9,521 nucleotides of DNA, taken from assembly GCA_944381295.1 (NCBI GenBank), contig CALWKP010000161.1, forward strand, positions 1 to 9,521, written 5' to 3'. The notes beneath the pieces are model-generated. The model ran no database searches. It had not been told where the DNA came from and saw nothing but the letters and a program-made list of their open reading frames with translations. Every line of letters begins with the position of its first letter. The stretch's first letter is position 1. A program made the translations under genes and the position numbers. Below, piece by piece: positions 1 through 6,190 of the stretch. The DNA comes from an uncultured Clostridia bacterium (GTDB taxonomy: Bacteria; Bacillota; Clostridia; Oscillospirales; Acutalibacteraceae).

Positions 1-7
1 CCTCCAA
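1..7 (-). promoter_or_regulatory. possible ribosome binding site of a gene beyond the left edge
   Basis: Read on the minus strand the edge is TTGGAGG, a good Shine-Dalgarno core, about 17 nt after the terminator hairpin at 20-54. If real, a minus-strand gene starts just outside the window and is transcribed only by read-through of that terminator. The competing reading is that a plus-strand gene enters the window and ends at the TAA at 19-21 (frame 1, last residues PPIGAA), so that the hairpin separates convergent genes. The visible bases cannot decide. Confidence 0.25.
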
Positions 8-19
8 TAGGTGCGGCAT

Positions 20-54
20 AAAAAAACAGCGGAACCGCTGCGGTTCCGCTGTTT
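20..54 (-). terminator. intrinsic terminator of the Cys-rich ORF / leader transcript
   Basis: Perfect 14-bp stem (24-37 with 41-54) and a 3-nt loop. On the minus strand it runs straight into seven U residues (26 to 20), the classic intrinsic terminator layout. On the plus strand only three U follow, so minus-strand termination is favoured. It lies about 50 nt after the stop codon of the 36-codon ORF. Confidence 0.8.
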
Positions 55-103
55 GATATACCCATAGAAATTTAAGACAATCTGCAAAGATACTATGGAA
101 ATT

Positions 104-214
104 CTATCGACAGGAACATTTACAGCAGGTTTCAGGGCACGCACAAAAACCCCACGCAAAAAAGCGGGGGTACGCAAACGCTGTAAATCGTTTTGTCTGT
201 GCGGCTGAAATCAT
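104..214 (-). CDS. 36-residue Cys-rich small ORF (leader peptide or micropeptide)
   Basis: ATG at 214 with a strong ribosome binding site GGAGG nine nt upstream, about 25 nt after the predicted transcription start; TAG stop at 106-104. The peptide starts MISAAQTKRF, has an aromatic and basic middle, and ends CACPETCCKCSCR: six cysteines (24, 26, 30, 31, 33, 35) in the last 13 residues. No clear signal peptide is seen. I recognise no family; it does not look like the SCIFF peptide. The clustered Cys codons followed by a terminator resemble a cysteine-sensing leader peptide; a metal- or thiol-binding micropeptide is the alternative. The RNA can also fold into a rod, so the ORF might be incidental. 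It is independent of the kinase gene to its right, which has its own terminator. Confidence 0.45.
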   Translation of the reverse strand: MISAAQTKRFTAFAYPRFFAWGFCACPETCCKCSCR

Positions 215-245
215 GGGAAAGTTCCTCCAAAGCATCTATGTTGTA

Positions 246-274
246 ACTATACAGAATTCACGGGGATTTGTCAA
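246..274 (-). promoter_or_regulatory. sigma-A promoter of the Cys-rich ORF unit
   Basis: On the minus strand TTGACA (274-269), a 17-bp spacer and TATAGT (251-246): perfect -35 and near-perfect -10. Transcription would start near 239, leaving about 25 nt before the ATG at 214. Confidence 0.8.
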
Positions 275-319
275 GAGGAAAAGAAAGGCTTTTGAACGCA
301 AAAAGTCTGCGAGAAGCCT

Positions 320-342
320 AAAAAGAATCCTGTTTGGGATTC
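320..342 (-). terminator. intrinsic terminator of the aroE-aroK / kinase unit
   Basis: Stem GAATCC (342-337 on minus) with GGATTC (330-325), 6-nt loop, then five U (324-320) on the minus strand. It lies about 140 nt after the stop of the kinase gene. I see no gene in 343-479. Confidence 0.7.
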
Positions 343-479
343 CCAAAAAGAAATTAACAGAAGTTTTTACAGAATCTCGATAGAATAAAAAACTACATGG
401 AGATCATCCTTAGTGGGGGACGGCGTGATGGCTTTCCATAAAATTAGGCGGCCGGACAGCCTGTAAATTTTCCCCAGGG

Positions 480-977
480 TTATGCCGTGACGTCACGGTA
501 GATTTGATCAACAGCCTCGTCCAGACTGATCTCTTTGGTGAGGATAGTTTCTGAAATATTGGGAAGGAAGTCTTTCTCCCTCCACCATCGCCGCATATCG
601 GATTCGCCGAAATCGTCGCGGTTCGGTTTGGTGCTGTGCCGGAGCAGGGTTTCCTCAAACGGGAGGTCGTAGTAATAAGCGAAGATATCCTGGCCGTATT
701 CAGCCACGGCTGTTTCAAATAAAAGAGAGTAGTCCCCGGAATGAAGGATCCCTTCCAAAATAGTGATTTCAGAATGCTGCCTGCCGTATTTCAGCAGCTG
801 GATCATCAGCGGCAAAGATTTTTCCAGTCCTTCTTTTCCCCATACGTGAAGGACTTCCATGCGGATCATATCATGAGAAAGAAGCATCGTATTGGAGCCA
901 AATTTTTGCTGCAATATTTTTGCAGCGCTTGTTTTACCGCTTCCAGAATTTCCCCTTAAAATAATCAGTTTTGGCAT
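480..977 (-). CDS. small P-loop kinase / AAA-family ATPase (zeta-toxin-like fold), substrate unknown
   Basis: 165 residues, cytosolic. Walker A GNSGSGKT at residues 9-16 after a hydrophobic first strand (KLIILR). HDMIR at 35-39 sits where this fold places its substrate-binding aspartate. A second strand ITILEG (71-76) supplies a likely acidic catalytic residue (E75), and a basic, Trp-rich segment near 115-135 (RDDFGESDMRRWWREK) fits a mobile lid. The size and layout match the many uncharacterised small-molecule or nucleotide kinases of the zeta-toxin/chloramphenicol phosphotransferase-like group in Firmicutes. There is no adjacent antitoxin gene, so a toxin role is not supported. It starts 50 nt after aroE-aroK with a GGAAGG-like ribosome binding site and shares its terminator, so cotranscription is likely. 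Confidence 0.85.
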   Translation of the reverse strand: MPKLIILRGNSGSGKTSAAKILQQKFGSNTMLLSHDMIRMEVLHVWGKEGLEKSLPLMIQLLKYGRQHSEITILEGILHSGDYSLLFETAVAEYGQDIFAYYYDLPFEETLLRHSTKPNRDDFGESDMRRWWREKDFLPNISETILTKEISLDEAVDQIYRDVTA

Positions 978-1027
978 AGTGGGATTCCCTGCCCTTCCTT
1001 CATTTTGGGTGAAAATGTGTTTTGCTG

Positions 1028-2401
1028 TCAGGTTTCGTCTGCTTCCCCAAGTTTTGCGAGAACCCGCTTTGCTACCGGTTTCGGCGGCATGTTTGCGTCA
1101 ATGATCAGGTCTGCGGCTTCCCGATACTGCGGCATACGTTCCGCCAGCAGCCGGTCAATTACCGCATCGCGGTCCGGCTTTTGCAACAGAGGACGTGCGG
1201 AATCATTTTTTAACCGCTCTTTCAGTGCCGCGGCAGAGACGTCCAGCAGGATAATTGTCCCGTTTTTCCGGAATGCTTCCCGATTTTCCGGCGCTAACAG
1301 CGTCCCGCCACCTGACGCAATTACAAGCCCATTGCGTTCCGATAATTCCTTTGATGCTTCGGCTTCCATCCTGCGGAACCCTTCTTCGCCCATCGTTTCG
1401 AAAATGTCGCGGATCTCCATGCCGGCACGCTTCTCTATATAATCGTCCATGTCGAGGAATTTACGCCCGGAAAGTTCTGCAATGTACCGTCCAATCGTCG
1501 TTTTCCCGCAGCCCATAAATCCGCACAGGATAATGTTGCCACGATGGGCAAACTGCCGTTCCATTTCAGCGGAAGCATCCTGGCATAAGCGTTCAATGTC
1601 CTCAGGAGCATAAGACGCTCCGCTCCAGATCTCATGCGCAGCAGCAGCTTGTCCCACCAGCATCGCCATGCCGCCAATTGCCCGGATCCCATTTTTTTCC
1701 GCGTAACGCAGCAATAGGGTGTGCTCCGGGTTATAAACCGCGTCAAATACCGCTTGACAGCGTTTGACAACGGATTCGCTGACCGGCGATGCCCCTGTTT
1801 TTGGATACATCCCTACGGAAGTAGCATTGATCAGAAGGTCGTAGGATGCAGCGCCCTTTTCCAGCTCCGGGAACGTTATGCAGGAAACCTGTGCGCCGGG
1901 CATCCGTGCAAGAAGTTCCTGAGCCAGCGTTTTGGCTTTCTGGATACTTTGGCTGCGTACGGCGATCGTCAGCACGCCGCCGGCTTCCAGTACCTCAGAA
2001 GCTAATACACGGGCAGCCCCGCCGCTTCCAAGAAGCAGACATTGCCCGGAAAGTGATGCTCCACCGGTACGGATCGCGTACAGAAATCCGCTTCCGTCGG
2101 TCGTATAGCCGCAGGAGCCTTCCACACTGTTTTTCACCGTGTTGACAGAACCAAAACGGCATGCTTTTTCATCAAGATGATCTAAATGAGGAATAATTCC
2201 CTGTTTATGCGGGATGGTAATGTTATATCCGTCAAGCGAGCGGAGCGTACTGAGCAGAGAAGGATCGGAAAGATCCGGTGCGTCGATCACGTGATAGGAT
2301 GCCTGAATCCCATCCAGTGCAAAAAGTCTGGCGTGGATAAACGGGGACATGGTATGTCCGATTGGATGTCCGATCACGGCATAAGATTTCAGGCTGCTCA
2401 T
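1028..2401 (-). CDS. aroE-aroK: bifunctional shikimate dehydrogenase-shikimate kinase fusion
   Basis: 457 residues that join two consecutive steps of the shikimate pathway: 3-dehydroshikimate to shikimate (NADPH), then to shikimate 3-phosphate (ATP). AroE part, about 1-280: shikimate-binding HTMSP (16-20), NITIPHK with catalytic K66, N87, TTDG with catalytic D102, nucleotide-binding GSGGAAR (125-131), NATSVGMYP (192-200), DAVYNP (220-225) and Q251 in the GGMAMLVGQA segment. AroK part, about 288-457: Walker A GFMGCGKT (294-301), DMD (317-319), shikimate-binding R343 in FRRME, GGG (364-366), ARPLL with R403, and YR (426-427). All active-site elements of both enzymes are present, so both activities are expected. 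The frame is continuous across the junction with a short charged linker. Start ATG at 2401 is preceded by AAGGGG 11 nt upstream. Confidence 0.95.
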   Translation of the reverse strand: MSSLKSYAVIGHPIGHTMSPFIHARLFALDGIQASYHVIDAPDLSDPSLLSTLRSLDGYNITIPHKQGIIPHLDHLDEKACRFGSVNTVKNSVEGSCGYTTDGSGFLYAIRTGGASLSGQCLLLGSGGAARVLASEVLEAGGVLTIAVRSQSIQKAKTLAQELLARMPGAQVSCITFPELEKGAASYDLLINATSVGMYPKTGASPVSESVVKRCQAVFDAVYNPEHTLLLRYAEKNGIRAIGGMAMLVGQAAAAHEIWSGASYAPEDIERLCQDASAEMERQFAHRGNIILCGFMGCGKTTIGRYIAELSGRKFLDMDDYIEKRAGMEIRDIFETMGEEGFRRMEAEASKELSERNGLVIASGGGTLLAPENREAFRKNGTIILLDVSAAALKERLKNDSARPLLQKPDRDAVIDRLLAERMPQYREAADLIIDANMPPKPVAKRVLAKLGEADET

Positions 2402-2453
2402 AATGAAGTCATCCCCTTAGAAAAATTTGTGAAAGAACTAAAAAATTCCAAAT

Positions 2454-2482
2454 TTTATATTGACAAAGCTTGCGATTGCTAA
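2454..2482 (-). promoter_or_regulatory. candidate promoter of aroE-aroK, overlapping the acpP promoter
   Basis: On the minus strand TTAGCA (2482-2477), 17-bp spacer, TATAAA (2459-2454). Both boxes deviate from consensus. It lies about 50 nt upstream of the aroE-aroK start and almost completely overlaps the plus-strand promoter at 2460-2488. Confidence 0.5.
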
Positions 2483-2488
2483 TAATAT
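2460..2488 (+). promoter_or_regulatory. sigma-A promoter of acpP
   Basis: TTGACA (2460-2465), 17-bp spacer, TAATAT (2483-2488). Predicted start near 2495, giving a leader of about 95 nt to the acpP start. I see no FapR-type palindrome. Confidence 0.8.
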
Positions 2489-2589
2489 GTGGATATGGGA
2501 ATTGTATCACAGGACGCGCCGCTTGTCCACAGCAATCCGCGGCAGGCGGTGTGGGTTCCAAAGTTATAAATTTCAGAGGAGGAACTATA

Positions 2590-2817
2590 ATGGTTTTTGA
2601 GAAGGTAAAGGCGATTCTGAGTGAACAGTTTGATGTAGAAGAGGATACGATCACCCTCGATACGACGATTGCTGACGATTTGGGCGCCGATTCCTTGGAT
2701 GTAGTCGATTTGCTGATGTCCATCGAGGATGAATTTGAAATTGAAATCCCGGACGGAGAAGTCGAAAACATCAAGACCGTAGGCGAACTGGTGAAGTACA
2801 TCGAAGATAATTCCTGA
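2590..2817 (+). CDS. acpP: acyl carrier protein
   Basis: 75 residues, the normal ACP length, very acidic. The phosphopantetheine attachment motif is GADSLD with Ser35; helix II continues as VVDLLMSIEDEFEIEIPD, typical of fatty-acid-synthesis ACP. It carries growing acyl chains in the type II fatty acid synthase in the cytosol. The start ATG at 2590 is fixed by AGGAGG at 2577-2582; the frame stays open upstream to 2470, but that extension has no ribosome binding site and does not resemble ACP. The gene stands alone with its own promoter and terminator, apart from any fab genes. Confidence 0.97.
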   Translation: MVFEKVKAILSEQFDVEEDTITLDTTIADDLGADSLDVVDLLMSIEDEFEIEIPDGEVENIKTVGELVKYIEDNS

Positions 2818-2835
2818 GAGTTTGTTTGCGCTTAG

Positions 2836-2865
2836 AAATCCGCTGTGAAAACAGCGGATTTTTTT
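2836..2865 (+). terminator. intrinsic terminator of acpP
   Basis: An 11-bp stem (2836-2846 with 2851-2861) closed by a GAAA tetraloop and followed by a U-tract to 2865, 18 nt after the acpP stop codon. Confidence 0.9.
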
Positions 2866-2866
2866 C

Positions 2867-2895
2867 TTGAAAAAAATAGCGCAGGCCACTATAAT
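2867..2895 (+). promoter_or_regulatory. sigma-A promoter of the decarboxylase-proS operon
   Basis: TTGAAA (2867-2872), 17-bp spacer, perfect TATAAT (2890-2895). It sits directly behind the acpP terminator. Predicted start near 2902. Confidence 0.85.
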
Positions 2896-2904
2896 AGAGC
2901 TATG

Positions 2905-2927
2905 CGCTTTCCAAATTCCGGAAAGCG
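2905..2927 (+). other. 5' end hairpin of the decarboxylase operon mRNA
   Basis: CGCTTTCC (2905-2912) pairs perfectly with GGAAAGCG (2920-2927) around a 7-nt loop, at the extreme 5' end of the predicted transcript and about 30 nt before the ribosome binding site. No U-tract follows, so it is not a terminator; a 5' mRNA-stabilising role is possible. Confidence 0.5.
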
Positions 2928-2972
2928 GAAAATTTAGGACAAAAAAACAAAGAAAAAGGAGAGTCAAACCTG

Positions 2973-4124
2973 TTGAATGAATTCAGCTTTCTGACAGACG
3001 GCGTCCAGTACATCATCGAGCATCCGAATATGCTGGTGATGTGGCTGATCGGGGGAATCCTGATCTGGCTGGCAATCAAAAAAGACTATGAACCGGCACT
3101 GCTCTTGCCCATGGGATTCGGAGCAATCCTGGTAAACCTGCCGCTTCCGGGCGTAATCGGAGATGAGAATACGGTAGGAATCGTCAAGTGGTTGTTTGAA
3201 GTAGGTATCGAAGCCTCTGAGGCGTTCCCGCTGCTGCTGTTTGTCGGCATCGGCGCAATGATCGATTTTGGCCCCCTGCTTTCCAATCCGAGGATGCTGC
3301 TGTTTGGCGGCGCCGCACAGTTCGGTATTTTCCTCACCGTCACAGTAGCGGTGTTGTTGGGATTCCCGCTGGTAGACGCCATGAGCATCGGCGTGATCGG
3401 CGCAGCGGACGGCCCAACTTCCATTTTTGTATCCAAAGTGCTCAATAGTTCGTATATGGGCGCTATCGCCGTAGCAGCTTATTCGTATATGGCCCTGGTG
3501 CCGATCATCCAACCGGCGGCGATCAAGCTGGTGACCACCAAGAAAGAACGGATGATCCGTATGCCGTATAATCCGGCGCAGGTATCCCGTACAACCAGGA
3601 TTCTGTTCCCGATCATCGTTACCCTGATCGCGGGTCTGATCGCGCCGCAGTCGGCATCGCTGGTGGGCTTTTTGATGTTTGGTAACCTTATCCGTGAATG
3701 CGGCAGGCTGGAAGTGCTGTCTCAGACGGCGCAGGGACCGCTTGCCAATCTTATCACCATTTTCCTGGGCGTTACCATCGCGTTCCAGATGCAGGCAGAC
3801 CAGTTCCTGAATTGGGGGACCTTGCTGGTCATGCTGCTCGGCCTGGTGGCCTTTATGTTTGACACAATCGGTGGGGTGCTGTTCGCAAAATTGCTGAACG
3901 TGTTCCTGCCTAAAGATCGCAAAATCAATCCGATGGTCGGCGGCGCGGGGATCTCAGCGTTCCCAATGTCCGCGCGTGTGATTCAGAAGATGGCGCTCAA
4001 AGAGGACAACCAAAACCATTTGCTCATGCATGCAGTAGGCGCAAACGTTGCAGGACAAATTGGTTCGGTAGTTGCCGGCGGCATCATCCTGTCGTTTGGC
4101 CAGATTTTTGGTATGATAGGTTAA
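2973..4124 (+). CDS. oadB: sodium ion-translocating decarboxylase, beta subunit (OadB/GcdB/MmdB family)
   Basis: 383 residues, polytopic membrane protein. In this family the beta subunit decarboxylates carboxybiotin and couples this to Na+ export. Conserved features: GAADGPTSI with D146 (counterpart of the pump's essential aspartate), SYMALVP with Y172, FDTIGG (295-300), and NPMVGGAGISAFPMSARV with N318, G322, S327 and R334, the positions known as functional in the Klebsiella enzyme. The start is TTG at 2973, chosen because AAGGAGAG lies about 9 nt upstream and no in-frame ATG is nearby. The gene ends in a TAA that abuts the ribosome binding site of the small gamma-like gene. The sequence does not tell whether the substrate is oxaloacetate, methylmalonyl-CoA or glutaconyl-CoA, because the alpha subunit is absent here. 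Confidence 0.95.
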   Translation: MNEFSFLTDGVQYIIEHPNMLVMWLIGGILIWLAIKKDYEPALLLPMGFGAILVNLPLPGVIGDENTVGIVKWLFEVGIEASEAFPLLLFVGIGAMIDFGPLLSNPRMLLFGGAAQFGIFLTVTVAVLLGFPLVDAMSIGVIGAADGPTSIFVSKVLNSSYMGAIAVAAYSYMALVPIIQPAAIKLVTTKKERMIRMPYNPAQVSRTTRILFPIIVTLIAGLIAPQSASLVGFLMFGNLIRECGRLEVLSQTAQGPLANLITIFLGVTIAFQMQADQFLNWGTLLVMLLGLVAFMFDTIGGVLFAKLLNVFLPKDRKINPMVGGAGISAFPMSARVIQKMALKEDNQNHLLMHAVGANVAGQIGSVVAGGIILSFGQIFGMIG

Positions 4125-4137
4125 GGAGGGAACTGCA

Positions 4138-4314
4138 ATGGATTTGATGACATTATCGGTGATGTTTACGAGCCTGTTGGGTGAAGTGCAGAACGAAGAT
4201 GTAATGCGTTCCCTGGAACTGATGGGAAAAGGAATGCTGGGAATCTTCATCGTTATGGTATTGATTTTCCTGGTGATCGTCATTTTGAACAAGGCGACAA
4301 AGAAAAAGGATTAA
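4138..4314 (+). CDS. OadG-related small membrane subunit of the decarboxylase pump
   Basis: 58 residues. A short N-terminal stretch is followed by ELMGKGMLGIF and a single transmembrane helix (about 33-50), then a basic tail NKATKKKD. The G-x-G-M-x-G-I-F pattern leading into a Val/Leu-rich helix is characteristic of OadG gamma subunits, which help assemble the pump. It is shorter than classical OadG (about 80-100 residues or more) and lacks the cytosolic C-terminal domain. Strong ribosome binding site AAGGAGGG 7 nt before the ATG, overlapping the end of the beta gene, so the two are likely translationally coupled. Confidence 0.85.
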   Translation: MDLMTLSVMFTSLLGEVQNEDVMRSLELMGKGMLGIFIVMVLIFLVIVILNKATKKKD

Positions 4315-4371
4315 TACTGCAGTAAGGAACGAGAAAGTACGCCGCAGCGGCGGAAAGAAGTGAGGAAGAAT

Positions 4372-5808
4372 ATGGCAGAACAGAAAAAAATGGTAGAAGC
4401 GATCACTCCGATGGAAGAGGACTTCGCCAAATGGTATACGGATATTGTCAAGAAAGCGGAGCTGATGGATTATTCCAGCGTGCGGGGATGTATGGTGATC
4501 GAGCCGTACGGGTACGCGATCTGGGAAAATATCCGGGACAATCTGGATAAACGGTTCAAGGAACTGGGGCACGTCAATGTGTCGATGCCGATGTTCATCC
4601 CGGAGAGCCTTTTGCAGAAGGAAAAAGACCATGTGGAAGGATTTGCGCCGGAGGTCGCTTGGGTAACGCATGGCGGTACCGAAGAATTACAGGAACGGTT
4701 ATGTGTACGCCCAACTTCGGAAACGCTGTTCTGCGATCATTATTCGAGGATTGTGCATTCGTGGAGGGATTTGCCGAAACTGTACAATCAATGGTGCAGT
4801 GTTGTGCGGTGGGAAAAAACCACGCGTCCGTTCCTGCGGTCGGTAGAATTCCACTGGCAGGAAGGGCATACCCTGCACGAGACGGCGGAAGAAGCGCGTG
4901 CAGAAACAGAACAGATGCTGAAAGTGTACGCAGATTTCTGCGAAAACGATCTGGCGATCCCGGTGGCAAAAGGATGCAAGACAGATAAAGAGAAATTTGC
5001 CGGTGCGGAAGCGACTTATACCATTGAAGCAATGATGCATGACGGGAAGGCGCTGCAGGCAGGGACGAGCCATTATTTCGGCGACGGGTTTGCGAAAGCG
5101 TTTGACATCACGTTCCAGGACCGCGAAAACAAGCCGCAGCATCCGCATCAGACGTCATGGGGGATGAGCACCAGGATTATCGGGGGCATCATCATGACGC
5201 ACGGGGATAATAATGGGCTGGTACTTCCGCCGGCTGTTGCTCCGATCCAGGTAGTGATTCTGCCGATCGCGATGCATAAGGAAGGCGTGCTGGAAAAAGC
5301 CACAGAATTGAAAGAGCGGTTAAAGAAGAGCTTCCGGGTGCATCTGGACGACAGCGAACAGAGTCCGGGATGGAAATTTGCGCAGTACGAAATGAAGGGT
5401 GTGCCGCTGCGTCTGGAAATCGGACCGAAGGACATCGAAAAAGGGCAGTGTGTGCTGGTGCGCCGTCATGACAGGGAAAAGGTTTTCGTGCCGCTGGAGA
5501 ATCTGGAAGCGGCAATCACCGAACAGCTGGAAGAAGTGCGGCGCGGGATTTACGAACGTGCTCTGGAGCGCCGTGAGAGCATGACATATACGGCTAAGAC
5601 GATGGATGAGCTGAAAGAGATCGCGGAGAACAAGCCGGGATTTATCAAGGCGATGTGGTGCGGTGACACAGCTTGTGAAGAGAAGCTGAAAGAGGTTGCC
5701 GGGGTGTCGTCGCGGTGCATGCCGTTTGAGCAGGAAGAAATTACCGATACGTGTGTATGCTGCGGCAAAAAGGCCAAAGCAATGGTATACTGGGGCAAGG
5801 CATACTGA
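4372..5808 (+). CDS. proS: prolyl-tRNA synthetase, archaeal/eukaryal-type (ProS3) with C-terminal zinc domain
   Basis: 478 residues, cytosolic class II synthetase that charges tRNA-Pro. Motif 2 region at about 137-165 (VRWEKTTRPFLRSVEFHWQEGHT); motif 3 region at about 260-290 (TSWGMSTRIIGG to LPPAVAP); anticodon-binding domain about 296-410; C-terminal zinc domain with C430-x4-C435 and C461-x2-C464; and the terminal Tyr typical of this class. It lacks the editing insertion of the long bacterial form, consistent with its length. ATG 4372 is preferred over GTG 4360 because GAGG lies 6 nt before it. It follows the OadG-like gene by 57 nt with no terminator, so it is probably the last gene of the decarboxylase operon. 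No T-box leader is visible. Confidence 0.96.
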   Translation: MAEQKKMVEAITPMEEDFAKWYTDIVKKAELMDYSSVRGCMVIEPYGYAIWENIRDNLDKRFKELGHVNVSMPMFIPESLLQKEKDHVEGFAPEVAWVTHGGTEELQERLCVRPTSETLFCDHYSRIVHSWRDLPKLYNQWCSVVRWEKTTRPFLRSVEFHWQEGHTLHETAEEARAETEQMLKVYADFCENDLAIPVAKGCKTDKEKFAGAEATYTIEAMMHDGKALQAGTSHYFGDGFAKAFDITFQDRENKPQHPHQTSWGMSTRIIGGIIMTHGDNNGLVLPPAVAPIQVVILPIAMHKEGVLEKATELKERLKKSFRVHLDDSEQSPGWKFAQYEMKGVPLRLEIGPKDIEKGQCVLVRRHDREKVFVPLENLEAAITEQLEEVRRGIYERALERRESMTYTAKTMDELKEIAENKPGFIKAMWCGDTACEEKLKEVAGVSSRCMPFEQEEITDTCVCCGKKAKAMVYWGKAY

Positions 5809-5846
5809 GATAGGAAGCAGAAACTTCCTGTTCTGTTTGCGACAAG

Positions 5847-5892
5847 ACGCCATGGGGTTCCGTTTCGAGAACGGAGGCCCATGGCGTTTTTT
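5847..5892 (+). terminator. intrinsic terminator of the decarboxylase-proS operon
   Basis: ACGCCATGGG (5847-5856) pairs perfectly with CCCATGGCGT (5878-5887); an inner stem (CCGTT/AACGG) stacks inside; U6 follows (5887-5892). It begins 38 nt after the proS stop. Confidence 0.92.
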
Positions 5893-6077
5893 GTTTTCAG
5901 AGGAAAATCAGCCGCGGAAATAGTTCGTCACAGAGAGAGTTTCAGTCTGCCGATAAAGCCCACAAGAAGAAAAAATTGTACCAAAACTTTGAGCTGCGGT
6001 CGGCAAGTCGCACACATAGGCTCCGCCTGCTTGGCTATTTGTAGCAAATCACCTTGCTGCCCACACTTTTCCTTGGG

Positions 6078-6129
6078 AGAGTGTTACTGCTCTCGGGCGG
6101 CTGCGAGATAATTTCTTTGGCAACACTCT
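6078..6129. repeat. inverted repeat with nested hairpin
   Basis: AGAGTGTT (6078-6085) and AACACTCT (6122-6129) are perfect 8-bp inverted repeats. Between them TCTCG (6091-6095) pairs with CGAGA (6104-6108). No U-tract on either side, so terminator function is unlikely. Confidence 0.55.
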
Positions 6130-6144
6130 GCGCCCGGAATACAT

Positions 6145-6159
6145 CCAGGCTTAGCCTGG
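6145..6159. repeat. short perfect hairpin
   Basis: CCAGGC (6145-6150), loop TTA, GCCTGG (6154-6159). It is the middle member of the series of hairpins in this gene-free region. Confidence 0.55.
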
Positions 6160-6190
6160 GCGGCCGTCGCAACGGGCGGAACACCTGTTT

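Larger units (their letters stand above)
20..239 (-). ncRNA. candidate structured leader RNA or small RNA
   Basis: A transcript of about 220 nt is bounded by the promoter at 246-274 and the terminator at 20-54. On the minus strand it can form nested pairings: CATAGA (240-235) with TCTATG (68-63); AGGAAC (226-221) with GTTCCT (117-112); TTTACAGC (187-180) with GCTGTAAA (126-119); GCGTAC (175-170) with GTGCGT (144-139, two G-U); and CCCCGC (169-164) with GCG-T-GGGG (157-150) around a U6 loop. The AGGAAC pairing overlaps the ribosome binding site of the internal ORF. I do not recognise an RNA family. Pairings were found by eye, without covariation support. Confidence 0.4.

Noticed and set aside
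20..60. T-box riboswitch ending at the left terminator
   Set aside because: CGGAACCGC resembles the T-box core but lacks the UGG that pairs with the tRNA end, lies inside the terminator stem itself, and the preceding 185 nt show no Stem I landmarks.
480..977. Zeta toxin of a toxin-antitoxin pair
   Set aside because: The fold is similar but there is no epsilon-like antitoxin gene next to it; the neighbour is a biosynthetic enzyme.
2488..2531. Two DnaA-box-like sites (TGTGGATAT and TTGTCCACA) in the acpP leader
   Set aside because: Both carry a mismatch to the consensus, only two are present, and there is no AT-rich unwinding region or dnaA/dnaN context.
2470..2589. N-terminal extension of the acyl carrier protein
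   Set aside because: The start at 2470 overlaps the promoter and has no ribosome binding site; ACP of 75 residues starting at 2590 matches the family length.
4330..4352. CGCCG/CGGCG hairpin before proS as a terminator
   Set aside because: Only 5 bp, no U-tract, and it lies within the short gap of an apparent operon.
4360..4371. GTG start for proS four codons upstream
   Set aside because: The upstream bases form no good ribosome binding site, while GAGG is well spaced for ATG 4372.
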